DNA of 64,000 nt from Amycolatopsis cihanbeyliensis (GTDB lineage Bacteria > Actinomycetota > Actinomycetes > Mycobacteriales > Pseudonocardiaceae). Below are positions 1-7,570 of the stretch, piece after piece (the first letter of the stretch is position 1; every line of letters begins with the position of its first letter). The notes below the pieces were generated by a model. That model had not been told where the DNA came from, did not search any database, and saw only the letters and a list, made by a program, of their open reading frames with translations. Made by a program: the position numbers and the translations under genes. Location: positions 2,324,501-2,388,500 of the forward strand of contig NZ_VFML01000001.1 of NCBI RefSeq assembly GCF_006715045.1, in the 5' to 3' direction.

Positions 1-308
1 TCCACCGAGACGAACGGCGGGTAGTTGCCCTTGAAGTACGCGGTATCCACCACCACGCCCGCGATCACCCCGGGCAGCCCGAGCCGCAGCACGGCCCGGT
101 CCTCGCCACCGTCCCGGCGGCGCCGGGTCTCCCAGCCGTCGTAGACCTGGCCCCTGGGCCCGAAGGTCTCCGGCTGGTGCCGCGGGGTCCACGGGTTGAC
201 CAGGTTCTCCTTCTCCGCGAACAGCTCGTCGCTCGCCCACATCACGGTGCCGCCGAACCGCCGCGAGGCCAGATCCGGTTCCCGTGTCCACTCCGGACGT
301 TCGCTCAT
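1..308 (-). CDS. alc: allantoicase (N-terminal part, runs off the left edge)
   Basis: Allantoicase hydrolyses allantoate to ureidoglycolate and urea in allantoin breakdown. Only about 102 N-terminal codons are present. The translation contains FGGTVMWASDELFAEKENLV and then YDGWETRRRR, the conserved opening block of the family, followed by GVVVDTAYFKGNYPP. The ATG at 308 has a GAGGG ribosome-binding site about 8 nt upstream. It lies 11 nt downstream of the allantoinase stop and reads in the same direction, so the two are almost certainly cotranscribed. The rest of the protein cannot be assessed. Confidence 0.9.
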   Translation of the reverse strand, partial: MSERPEWTREPDLASRRFGGTVMWASDELFAEKENLVNPWTPRHQPETFGPRGQVYDGWETRRRRDGGEDRAVLRLGLPGVIAGVVVDTAYFKGNYPPFVSV

Positions 309-319
309 TCGCACCCTCT

Positions 320-1657
320 CTAGTGTTTCGTGCGCCGCAGCAGGTCGCCGTGCGGCTGTTCCCCGGTGACCTCGACCCCGCGCAGCCAGGTTCCGCGGAC
401 CACACCGGACAGCGGCCTGCCGTGGTAGGCGCTCACCGGGTTGCGGTGGTGCAGCGTGGTGGCGTCCACCAGGAACGCCTCGTCCGGCGCGAACACGCAC
501 AGGTCCGCGTCGAGCCCTGGCGCGATCCGGCCCTTGTGCCGCAGGCCGACCTGCCGTGCTGGCCCCTCGGCCATCCAGCGCACCACGTCGGGGAGGCCGA
601 AACCGCGCTGCCGTGCCTGGGTCCACACCGCGGGCAGGCCGAGTTGCAGGCTCGCGATGCCGCCCCAGGCTTTCCCGAAGTCGCCGGTGGCGAAGCACTT
701 GAGCTCCGCGGTGCACGGTGAGTGGTCGCTGACCACGCTGTCGATCACGCCGCCGGCCAGTGCGCGCCACAGCAGCTCCCGGTTGGCCGCCTCCCGGATC
801 GGCGGGCAGCACTTGAACTGGGTGGCCCCGTCCGGGATCTCCTCGGCTGTGAAGCTCAGGTAGTGCGGGCAGGTCTCCACGGTCAGCGGCGCCCCGGCCC
901 GCCGTGCCTCGGCGATCGTGCCGAGCGCGCCCGCGGAGGCCAGGTGCAGGATGTGCGTCCTGGCGCCGGTCGACGCGGCCAGCTCGACCACCCGCGCGAT
1001 CGCCCTGTCCTCGGCCGCGGCCGGGCGGGACCGCAGGAAGTCGGCGTAGCGGTCGCCCTGCGCGGCCGGCGCCTGCTCGATCTCGCCGTGGTCCTCGGCA
1101 TGCACCAGCAGCGGCGTCTCCAGCTCGGCGGCGATCCGGAAGGCCTCCGCCAGCCCAGCGCCGTCCAGCGGAGGGAACTCCTCGACCCCGGAGTCCACGG
1201 TGAAGCATTTGACACCGAACACCCCCGCCTCGTGCAGCCCGGCGAGCTGGTCCAGCTTGCCGGGAATCGCACCGCCCCAGAAGCCGACGTCCACGTACAC
1301 CGCACCGTCCGCCGCCGCCCGCTTCGTGCCGAGCGAGGCGGGGTCCACGGTCGGCGGCAGGCTGTTCAGCGGCATGTCGATGATGGTGGTGATGCCGCCC
1401 GCGGCCGCGGCCCTCGTCGCCGTCGCGAAACCCTCCCACTCCTGCCTACCGGGGTCGTTGACGTGCACGTGGGTGTCCACCAGCCCGGGAAGCAGGACCG
1501 CGTCGCGGCCGAGCTCGACGACGCGGCCACCGGAGAGGTCCGCGTCGAACGGTTCCACGGCCACGATCCGACCACCCGCCACACCAACCGTGCAGGCGAT
1601 CTCACCTTCCGCGGTCACCGCTCGACGCGCGTGGAAGACCAAATCAAGTTCCGTCAC
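320..1657 (-). CDS. allB: allantoinase
   Basis: Cyclic amidohydrolase opening the allantoin ring to allantoate (445 aa, normal family length). Visible motifs are the metal-binding HVHVNDPG near residue 63, a candidate carbamylated lysine in VKCFTVDSG, VHAEDH, HILHLAS and VSDHSPC near the C-terminus. The start is a GTG at 1657 with no convincing ribosome-binding site, 13 nt after the stop of the glyoxylate carboligase gene, so translational coupling is possible. It is followed by allantoicase. Together with gcl, glxR and hyi it forms one leftward operon running from allantoin to glycerate. Confidence 0.95.
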   Translation of the reverse strand: MTELDLVFHARRAVTAEGEIACTVGVAGGRIVAVEPFDADLSGGRVVELGRDAVLLPGLVDTHVHVNDPGRQEWEGFATATRAAAAGGITTIIDMPLNSLPPTVDPASLGTKRAAADGAVYVDVGFWGGAIPGKLDQLAGLHEAGVFGVKCFTVDSGVEEFPPLDGAGLAEAFRIAAELETPLLVHAEDHGEIEQAPAAQGDRYADFLRSRPAAAEDRAIARVVELAASTGARTHILHLASAGALGTIAEARRAGAPLTVETCPHYLSFTAEEIPDGATQFKCCPPIREAANRELLWRALAGGVIDSVVSDHSPCTAELKCFATGDFGKAWGGIASLQLGLPAVWTQARQRGFGLPDVVRWMAEGPARQVGLRHKGRIAPGLDADLCVFAPDEAFLVDATTLHHRNPVSAYHGRPLSGVVRGTWLRGVEVTGEQPHGDLLRRTKH

Positions 1658-1670
1658 ACGATCTACTCAA

Positions 1671-3365
1671 TCATGTGACCGGATCGAACTCGACCACGTT
1701 GTCCAAAGCCGTTCCCATCGCCGCGTTGGCCTCGCGCTCGATCATGACCTCCACCAGCACCGGGCGGCTGGTCCGCTCGGCCTCCTTGCGGGCCCATTCC
1801 AGCGAGGGCCGGATCTCGCCCGCCTCCAGCACCCGGGTCCCCGAGCAGCCGTAGGCCTGCATGATCTTGACGTTGTCCGTGCCGTAGCTGTCGTAGTGGA
1901 TGTCCACCTGGTAGTTCATCCCGTACCCCAGCTCGGCCTGCCGGATCAGGCCGAGGTACTCGTTGTTCAGCATGACCAGCACGAACGGCACGTCGTACTG
2001 CGCGGCCACCGCGAGCTCCTCCACCAGGAACTGGAAGGAGTAGTCGCCGACCACGCCGACCACCTCGGCGTCCGGGCGGGCCTTCTTCACCCCGATCGCC
2101 GCCGGGATCTCCCAGCCGAGTGGGCCCGCCTGCCCGCACACCTGGTAGTGCCGCGGCTTGTGCGCGCGCTGGAACTGTCCGGACCAGATCTGGTACAGCC
2201 CGATCGCGGTGACGAAGTAGGTGTCCTCGCCATAGGTGTCGTTGATCTCGGCGAACACTCGCGGTGCCTTGATCGGGGCCTCGTCGAAGTCCGCCCTGCG
2301 GGGCAGTTCCCGTTTCAACGCGGTCAGCCGGTGCACCCAGGCCCGCCCCGCACGCGGCGCGCCGCGACGCCGCGCCGCGGCGAGCAGCTCGGCAAGGAAC
2401 GCCCCGGTGTCGGAGACGATGCCGAGATCCGGCCCGAAGACCCTGCCGATCTGGGTCGGCTCGATGTCCACGTGGATGAACGTGCGCTCGCCCCGGTAGA
2501 CCTCCAGCGTCCCGGTGTGCCGGTCGCCGAACCGGGCACCCAGCGCCAGCACCAGATCGGACTCGAGGAAGGCGGCGTTGGCCCAGCGCTGGGAGGTCTG
2601 GATCCCGGCCATCCCGGCGAACAGCTCATGGTCCTCGGGGAAGGTGCCCTTGCCCATCAGGGTCACCCCCACCGGGATGCCGAGCCGCTCGGCCACCGCG
2701 CGCAGCCGCTCGCTCGCCTCGCCGAGCACCACGCCGCCGCCGGCGAGGATCAACGGCCGCTGCGCCGCGAGCAGCAGGTCCAGAGCGCGTTCCACCCTCG
2801 CCGGTTGCGGGAGCACGGCTGCCACCGGCAGCGGGGCGTCGATGCTGGAGTCCCACTCGATGTCCTGCCGCTGCACATCCAGCGGGAGGTCGATGAGGAC
2901 CGGCCCTGGGCGGCCGGAGCGGGCGATCCGGAACGCCTCGCGGAAGATCCAGGGCGCCTGTGCCGCCTCCCTCACCTGGACCGCCCATTTGGTCACCGGC
3001 TTGGCGATCTCGACGATGTCCACCGCCTGGAAGGCCTCCTGATGGAGCTTTGTCGACACGGCTTGGCCGGTGATGCACAGGATCGGGATGGAGTCCGCCT
3101 GCGCGGTGTACAGCCCGGTGATCATGTTCGTGCCCGCGGGTCCCGAGGTGCCGATGGCCACGCCCACGTTTCCCGTGGTGCGCGCCCAGCCGTCGGCCAT
3201 GTGCGTGGCACCTTCCTCGTGCCGCACCACCAGATGCTCGACCCCGCTGCCCTGGAGCGCCTGGTAGAGCGGGAGTATGGCGGCGCCGGGACACCCGAAA
3301 GCGGTGTCCACCCCCTCGCTGGCGAGCACGTCGACAACGGCCTGCATGGCCGGAACTCTCGGCAT
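1671..3365 (-). CDS. gcl: glyoxylate carboligase (tartronate-semialdehyde synthase)
   Basis: ThDP/FAD-dependent enzyme condensing two glyoxylates to tartronate semialdehyde and CO2 (564 aa). The overall sequence follows the Gcl clade: FGCPGAAILPLYQAL, TSGPAGTNMITGLY, ADSIPILCITGQA, CGQAGPLGWEIPAA, GDYSFQFLVEELAV and the C-terminal MGTALDNVVEF. Oddity: the ThDP-activating position reads RHEEGATHM with Glu at residue 50. The E. coli enzyme has RHVEGASHM, where Val replaces the Glu found in most ThDP enzymes. A GGGAGAG ribosome-binding site precedes the ATG. It sits between glxR (12 nt upstream) and allB. Confidence 0.93.
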   Translation of the reverse strand: MPRVPAMQAVVDVLASEGVDTAFGCPGAAILPLYQALQGSGVEHLVVRHEEGATHMADGWARTTGNVGVAIGTSGPAGTNMITGLYTAQADSIPILCITGQAVSTKLHQEAFQAVDIVEIAKPVTKWAVQVREAAQAPWIFREAFRIARSGRPGPVLIDLPLDVQRQDIEWDSSIDAPLPVAAVLPQPARVERALDLLLAAQRPLILAGGGVVLGEASERLRAVAERLGIPVGVTLMGKGTFPEDHELFAGMAGIQTSQRWANAAFLESDLVLALGARFGDRHTGTLEVYRGERTFIHVDIEPTQIGRVFGPDLGIVSDTGAFLAELLAAARRRGAPRAGRAWVHRLTALKRELPRRADFDEAPIKAPRVFAEINDTYGEDTYFVTAIGLYQIWSGQFQRAHKPRHYQVCGQAGPLGWEIPAAIGVKKARPDAEVVGVVGDYSFQFLVEELAVAAQYDVPFVLVMLNNEYLGLIRQAELGYGMNYQVDIHYDSYGTDNVKIMQAYGCSGTRVLEAGEIRPSLEWARKEAERTSRPVLVEVMIEREANAAMGTALDNVVEFDPVT

Positions 3366-3377
3366 GGTCTCTCCCGC

Positions 3378-4253
3378 TTATCGGCCGGAAAGCTGCTCGG
3401 TGACGGTGAGCAGCGCGGAGTGGTCCAGTGAGCCGTTGCCCATCGCCCGTGCCGCCGCGACGAGTTGGGCGACCAGGCCGGTCAGCGGCAGGGACACCTC
3501 GGCCTGGCGCGCGGCGGCCAGTGCGATGCCCATGTCCTTGTGGTGCAGGTCGATCCGGAATCCCGGCTCGAACCGGCGGGCCACCATCGACTCGCGTTTC
3601 AGCTCCAGGATCCGGCTGCCCGCCAGACCGCCCGCCAGCACGTCCAGGCCGGTGGCCGCGTCCACCCCGGAGGCCTCGAGCAGCACGATCGCCTCGCCGA
3701 CCAGACCGTAGGTCCCGCCGACCACGAGCTGGTTCGCGGCCTTGACCACCTGGCCCGCACCATGTGGTCCGACGTGCGCGACGGTCGTGCCGAGCGAGTC
3801 GAACAGCGGCTTCGCCGCGGCGAAGTCTCCCCCCTCGCCACCGACCATGATGGACAGTGCGGCCTGCTTCGCCCCGGCCTCGCCGCCGGAGACCGGCGCG
3901 TCCAGCACCCGCACGCCCCGCTCGGCTCCGACCTTCGCCAGCTCCACCGAGGTCTCCGGCCGGATCGTGCTCATGTCGATCAGCAGGGTGTCCGGTTTGG
4001 CGACCTCCAGCACCCCGCCCGCGCCGAGCGCGACCTGCTCGACCTGCGGGTGGTTGGGCAGCATGGTGATCACCACATCGGCGCCGGCCACGGTGTCGGC
4101 CACGCTGCCCGCGACGCGCCCGCCCACGGAACGCAGCTTGTCCACCGCCTCCGTACTGAGGTCGTAGCCGGCGACCACGTGCCCGGCCGCGGCGAGGTGA
4201 CCGGCCATCGGGCCGCCCATGATGCCGAGCCCGATGAATCCCACGTTCGTCAT
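3378..4253 (-). CDS. glxR: 2-hydroxy-3-oxopropionate (tartronate semialdehyde) reductase
   Basis: Beta-hydroxyacid dehydrogenase reducing tartronate semialdehyde to glycerate (291 aa). The N-terminal Rossmann motif GFIGLGIMGGPMA binds NAD(P)H. The substrate loop DAPVSGGEAGAKQAAL, the catalytic-lysine segment GAGQVVKAANQ and the C-terminal LHHKDMGIAL are all present. I chose the ATG at 4253 because the sequence upstream in the same frame has no family similarity and because AAGGGGA lies just before it. Its start overlaps the hyi stop as TGATG, showing tight coupling. Located between hyi and gcl, it gives the standard hyi-glxR-gcl glyoxylate module. Confidence 0.93.
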   Translation of the reverse strand: MTNVGFIGLGIMGGPMAGHLAAAGHVVAGYDLSTEAVDKLRSVGGRVAGSVADTVAGADVVITMLPNHPQVEQVALGAGGVLEVAKPDTLLIDMSTIRPETSVELAKVGAERGVRVLDAPVSGGEAGAKQAALSIMVGGEGGDFAAAKPLFDSLGTTVAHVGPHGAGQVVKAANQLVVGGTYGLVGEAIVLLEASGVDAATGLDVLAGGLAGSRILELKRESMVARRFEPGFRIDLHHKDMGIALAAARQAEVSLPLTGLVAQLVAAARAMGNGSLDHSALLTVTEQLSGR

Positions 4254-5068
4254 CACAGTCCCCTTCTTTCGTGCGAAAGCCATCCGAACGACTCCGAGCT
4301 GGGTCCGCTCGGCTTGTACTCCAGGCCGACGAATCCCCGGTATCCGGCGGCCTCCAGCGCGGCGAGGTGGCGGTGGATGTCCAGCGATCCGGTGCCCGGC
4401 TCGTTGCGCCCGGGTGCGTCGGCGATCTGCACATGGCCGATGCGCGAGCCGTGCTCGGCGGCCAGCGCGTCCAGGTCGTCGGAGTTGACGGCGAGGTGGT
4501 AGAGGTCGGCGAGCAGGAACACGTTGTCCCGGCCCGCCTTGTCCACGACCGCCAGCGCGTCGGCCACGGTGCGCAGCGGGTACCGGGGCGCCCCGGACAG
4601 CGGTTCCAGCACCACCCGCGCGCCGATCCGCGCCGCCGCGGTCGCCGCGAGGTCGAGGTTCGCCAGCGCCAGATCGTCCTGTGTGGATGGTGTTGTTCCC
4701 TCGATCCGGTTGCCGTACAGCGCGTTGAAGCACCGGCAGCCCAACTGCTCGCCGAGCCCGATCGCGATGTCCACGCTGTCGGCGAACTCGGATTCCCTGC
4801 CGGCCCAGGACAGCAGCCCGCGATCACCGCCGGCCATATCTCCGGCGAAGAAGTTCAACCCGACCAGCGTGACTCCGGCGTCATTGGCCGCGCGGGCGAA
4901 CTCGGTGACCTCCCTGTCGCCGGGAGCCGCGCGCGTGAACGGCCACCAGAACTCGACCGCGTCGAAGCCCAGCGCCCTGGCCGCCGCGGGCCTGCGCAGC
5001 AGGGGTAACTCGGTGAACAGGACCGACAGGTTCACGTCGTAGCGCAGGTCGTGACCCGGTTCGCTCAT
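4253..5068 (-). CDS. hyi: hydroxypyruvate isomerase-like TIM-barrel protein
   Basis: Xylose-isomerase-like TIM barrel, expected to interconvert hydroxypyruvate and tartronate semialdehyde (271 aa). Seen are LSVLFTELPLLRRP, the GFDAVEFWWPF strand, FNALYGNR, VLEPLSG with the metal-binding Glu, LADLYHL, GHVQIADAPGRNEPGTG and the closing YRGFVGLEYKP. ATG 5068 is chosen for its GAGGTG site 7 nt upstream; an alternative ATG at 5086 would add six residues and abut the palindrome at 5086-5100. First gene of the leftward hyi-glxR-gcl-allB-alc operon, divergent from a regulator gene. The isomerase role rests on family and context. Confidence 0.88.
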   Translation of the reverse strand: MSEPGHDLRYDVNLSVLFTELPLLRRPAAARALGFDAVEFWWPFTRAAPGDREVTEFARAANDAGVTLVGLNFFAGDMAGGDRGLLSWAGRESEFADSVDIAIGLGEQLGCRCFNALYGNRIEGTTPSTQDDLALANLDLAATAAARIGARVVLEPLSGAPRYPLRTVADALAVVDKAGRDNVFLLADLYHLAVNSDDLDALAAEHGSRIGHVQIADAPGRNEPGTGSLDIHRHLAALEAAGYRGFVGLEYKPSGPSSESFGWLSHERRGL

Positions 5069-5085
5069 CCGGCACCTCGCAGTCA

Positions 5086-5100
5086 TTTCGTAATACGAAA
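5086..5100. promoter_or_regulatory. 15-bp perfect palindromic operator upstream of hyi
   Basis: The sequence is TTTCGTAATACGAAA: 7-bp arms around a single central base. It lies 17 nt upstream of the hyi ATG and faces the divergent regulator gene. It fits the pattern TTYYGYAWWRCGRAA, which also matches the site at 20746-20760 near aceB and, with three mismatches, one at 5718-5732 before uraD. Length and symmetry resemble IclR-family operators; an IclR-type gene starts at 20821. Binding is inferred. Confidence 0.65.
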
Positions 5101-5165
5101 ACTTGATTTCACATGACGACAGTAGCGCTGTGGCTGAGGTCTCGTCAACGGGATACCGTTCCCGC

Positions 5166-5639
5166 GTGGAGCTGGAAGTCGAGTTCACGAGCGAGCCGTT
5201 CCGCGGCGAGGGCGAGCCGCCGGACCACGCGGTACGTGCCGAGCGGGCGGCGACCCTGGCCGGGCTGACCACGGATTTCGGGCCGCTCGGCACGGCCGCG
5301 CGCGGCGAGCGGGAGGCCGTGCTGGACGCCCTGCCCGCGATCGCGCGGGCGGCGCTGGACGGGGGCGCCACCCGGCTGACCCTGCGCCTGCGCCGGGAGG
5401 GCGAGGGATCCCCGACCGCGACGGAGCCCGCCAGCGTGCTCGACCGGTTCGTGCACGAGGTCGAGGCCGAGCTGGGCAGCCCGCTGGCCGAGCTGGACCG
5501 GGCGGGCAAGCAGCGGGCGGTCCGGTTACTGGACGAGCGCGGGGCGTTCCAGCTACGCAAATCCGTGGCCGCGGTCGCGGAGTCGCTCGGCGTCACCCGG
5601 TTCACCGTGTACAACTACCTGAACCGGGAGGACCCCTGA
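5166..5639 (+). CDS. thiamine-binding-like / helix-turn-helix putative regulator
   Basis: A 157-aa protein in two parts. Residues about 1-80 (VELEVEFTSEPF, then DFGPLG and GGATRLTLRLRR) resemble the small beta-alpha fold of MTH1187/YkoF thiamine-binding proteins. The C-terminal third (DKQ-like AGKQRAVRLL, then FQLRKSVAAVAESLGVTRF and TVYNYLNR) matches the YheO-type helix-turn-helix. GTG 5166 fits the start of the N-terminal fold; in-frame GTG 5130 or TTG 5103 are alternatives, and none has a strong ribosome-binding site. Divergent from hyi and directly upstream of uraD, so local regulation of purine breakdown is plausible. The effector is unknown. Confidence 0.7.
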   Translation: MELEVEFTSEPFRGEGEPPDHAVRAERAATLAGLTTDFGPLGTAARGEREAVLDALPAIARAALDGGATRLTLRLRREGEGSPTATEPASVLDRFVHEVEAELGSPLAELDRAGKQRAVRLLDERGAFQLRKSVAAVAESLGVTRFTVYNYLNREDP

Positions 5640-5656
5640 GCCACACAAGATCGTTT

Positions 5657-5740
5657 TCAACAAAGTGTTGACGACCGCCCGAGCCGGTCGTACTGTTCTC
5701 GAAAACCAGAATTTCGTTTCCGCGATATAGAAAACTGGTT
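5657..5740 (+). promoter_or_regulatory. uraD-uraH-uricase promoter with overlapping inverted repeats
   Basis: A sigma70-like promoter can be read: TTGACG at 5668-5673, a 17-bp spacer and TACTGT at 5691-5696. A perfect palindrome TCAACA-AAG-TGTTGA (5657-5671) overlaps the -35 box. Downstream, TTCCGCGATATAGAA (5718-5732) matches the TTYYGYAWWRCGRAA operator pattern at 12 of 15 positions, and outer arms AACCAG (5704) and CTGGTT (5735) enclose it. Two regulators may act here. No experimental support. Confidence 0.55.
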
Positions 5741-5746
5741 GTCGCG

Positions 5747-6268
5747 ATGTCATCTTCTTCGCAGGCGAACCCGCTGGGGCTGGCCGAGTTCAACACCGCC
5801 GATCCGGAGCGACTGCGGCCACTGCTCACCGAATGCCTTGCGGTGCGGCGCTGGGTGGATGCGGTACTGGCCGGGCGGCCCTACCCCGACCACCGGGCGT
5901 TGCTGGACGCGGCGGACGCCGCGGCGCCCCTGCTGCCGGACGAGATCCGCGGCGCGATGAAGGCGCACCCGCGGATCGGTGCGCGGGTGCGCACCGCGAG
6001 CTGGTCGGCCGCCGAGCAGTCCGGTGTGGATGACGAGACCGCGGAGTCGTTCCGTGCCGCCAACCTCGAGTACGAGCGCAGGTTCGGCCACGTGTACCTG
6101 GTGTGCGCGAGCGGCCGGGACGGCGCCGAGTTGCTCGCCGACCTGCGGGCGCGACTGGCCAACGAGCCCGGTACCGAGCTGGCGGTCGCCGGCAGGGAGC
6201 TGATCGAGATCGCACGGCTGCGCTTGGGAAAGGCGGTACGCCCGATGAGTGAAGGAGCCGAGGCATGA
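5747..6268 (+). CDS. uraD: 2-oxo-4-hydroxy-4-carboxy-5-ureidoimidazoline (OHCU) decarboxylase
   Basis: Decarboxylates OHCU to S-allantoin, the last step of the uricolytic pathway (173 aa, all-helical family). The catalytic histidine is in the conserved AHPRIG block near residue 74, followed by WSAAEQSGVD and LEYERRFGHVYLVCASGR, a strong family match. ATG 5747 is the only sensible start after the promoter at 5668-5696. First gene of a rightward run uraD-uraH-uricase; an 80-nt inserted element now separates it from uraH. Confidence 0.93.
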   Translation: MSSSSQANPLGLAEFNTADPERLRPLLTECLAVRRWVDAVLAGRPYPDHRALLDAADAAAPLLPDEIRGAMKAHPRIGARVRTASWSAAEQSGVDDETAESFRAANLEYERRFGHVYLVCASGRDGAELLADLRARLANEPGTELAVAGRELIEIARLRLGKAVRPMSEGAEA

Positions 6269-6351
6269 GTCGCGAAGGCGACGACGAGCGAGCATCGCAG
6301 GTCCGGCCCACGGGCCGAGGAGCGCAGCGAGGAGAAGTCGAGCCATGAGTC
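6265..6351 (+). repeat. MIRU-like intergenic element between uraD and uraH, flanked by ATGAGTC repeats
   Basis: The heptamer ATGAGTC occurs at 6265-6271, where it contains the uraD TGA stop, and again at 6345-6351, where it is the uraH start. The copies are 80 nt apart. The intervening DNA is rich in GCGACGAGCGAGC and GAGGAGCGCAGCGAGGAG phrases and stays open in the uraH frame, encoding an Arg-rich stretch. Mycobacterial MIRU elements have the same logic: short, in operons, overlapping stop and start codons. Removing one repeat unit would restore an ATGA overlap. The equivalence is an inference. Confidence 0.5.
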
Positions 6352-6668
6352 TCGTGACCACCCACGTACTGGACACCGCGGCCGGGCGACCGGCCGCCGG
6401 GGTGCCGGTCCGGCTGGAGTCCCGCGGCGAGGACTGGGAGACCCTCGCCTCCGCCCGCACCGACGAGGACGGCCGCGCCCGCGAACTCGGCCCTGACCAC
6501 CTACCGGAAGGCGTGTACCGGCTGGTCTTCGACACCGCCGCCTATCACGGCGAGCGGGCCTTCTTCCCGGAGGTCACGGTGTGCTTCCGGATCACCGACG
6601 GGCAGGCGCACCACCACGTGCCGATCCTGCTCAGCCCGTTCGCCTTCTCCACCTACCGAGGGAGCTGA
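6345..6668 (+). CDS. uraH: 5-hydroxyisourate hydrolase (transthyretin-related)
   Basis: Hydrolyses 5-hydroxyisourate to OHCU (107 aa, normal length for bacterial HIU hydrolases). It starts SLVTTHVLDTAAGRPA, carrying the N-terminal active-site His motif, has ARTDEDGR and a core Arg region, and ends in the signature C-terminal YRGS. ATG 6345 is preferred over longer in-frame starts because upstream codons come from the inserted Arg-rich element, and GAGGAGAAG lies shortly upstream. The stop at 6668 is 2 nt before the uricase GTG, indicating coupling. Confidence 0.95.
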   Translation: MSLVTTHVLDTAAGRPAAGVPVRLESRGEDWETLASARTDEDGRARELGPDHLPEGVYRLVFDTAAYHGERAFFPEVTVCFRITDGQAHHHVPILLSPFAFSTYRGS

Positions 6669-6670
6669 CC

Positions 6671-7558
6671 GTGGGCATCACCCTGGGACCCAACCAGTAC
6701 GGCAAGGCCGAGGTCCGGCTGGTCACCGTGCGCAGGGACGGGCCGACGCACCACCTCAAGGACCTCACGGTGTCCACCGCGCTACGCGGCGACCTCGCGG
6801 CGACACACCTTTCCGGGGACAACTCCGCGGTCGTCGCCACGGACACGCAGAAGAACACCGTGTACGCCTTCGCCAAGGAGGAACCGGTCGGCGAGATCGA
6901 GGACTTCGCGCTGCGGCTGGGCCGGCACTTCGTGGCCGATTTCGAGCACATCACCGGCGCGCGGATACTGATCGAGGAACACGGCTGGGACCGGATCGAG
7001 GCCGGCGGTAGCCCGCAGGACCACGCCTTCTCCCGCGCCGGTTCGGAGCGGCGCACCACCGCGGTGACCGTGCGGGACGGTGACGCCTGGGTGGTCTCCG
7101 GCCTGACCGACCTGGTGGTGCTGAAGTCCACCGGCTCGGAGTTCCACGGTTTCCCGCGGGACCGCTACACCACCCTCGCCGAGACCACGGACCGCGTCCT
7201 GGCCACCGCAGTCACCGCCCGCTGGCGCCACACCGGGCTGGGCGTGGACTGGGGCGCGAGCTTCCCGGAGATCCGCCGCATCCTGCTGGAGACCTTCGCC
7301 ACCCAGCACAGCCTCTCCCTGCAGCAAACGTTGTACGCGATGGGCGAGGCGGTGCTGCGCGAGCGGGCGGAGGTCGCCGAGGTGCGCCTCTCGCTCCCGA
7401 ACAAGCACCACTTCCTGGTCGACCTTTCCCCTTTCGGCCTCACCAACGACAACGAGGTCTTCCACGCCGCCGACCGGCCGTACGGCTTGATCGAGGGCAG
7501 CGTCCTGCGCGAGGGCGCGCCGGACCCCGGCCCCGCCTGGCACACCGACGCCTTCTGA
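6671..7558 (+). CDS. urate oxidase (uricase)
   Basis: Cofactor-free oxidase turning urate into 5-hydroxyisourate (295 aa). Family blocks are LGPNQYGKAEVRLV, the catalytic Thr in VATDTQKNTVYAFAKE, YTTLAETTDRVLAT, LQQTLYAMGEAVL and the C-terminal LPNKHHFLVDLSPFG with NDNEVF. The GTG at 6671 is 2 nt after the uraH stop, so it relies on coupling. Its 3' flank carries the first 21-nt repeat array, and the next gene is an NCS2 permease. Gene names pucL or uaZ are used in other species. Confidence 0.95.
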   Translation: MGITLGPNQYGKAEVRLVTVRRDGPTHHLKDLTVSTALRGDLAATHLSGDNSAVVATDTQKNTVYAFAKEEPVGEIEDFALRLGRHFVADFEHITGARILIEEHGWDRIEAGGSPQDHAFSRAGSERRTTAVTVRDGDAWVVSGLTDLVVLKSTGSEFHGFPRDRYTTLAETTDRVLATAVTARWRHTGLGVDWGASFPEIRRILLETFATQHSLSLQQTLYAMGEAVLRERAEVAEVRLSLPNKHHFLVDLSPFGLTNDNEVFHAADRPYGLIEGSVLREGAPDPGPAWHTDAF

Positions 7559-7570
7559 CCGTCCGCCAAC

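Noticed and set aside
1200..3431. Long rightward open frame opposite gcl and allB
   Set aside because: It is a shadow of high-GC coding on the other strand; its sequence is low-complexity His/Arg/Pro-rich with no family motif, while the leftward genes are clear.
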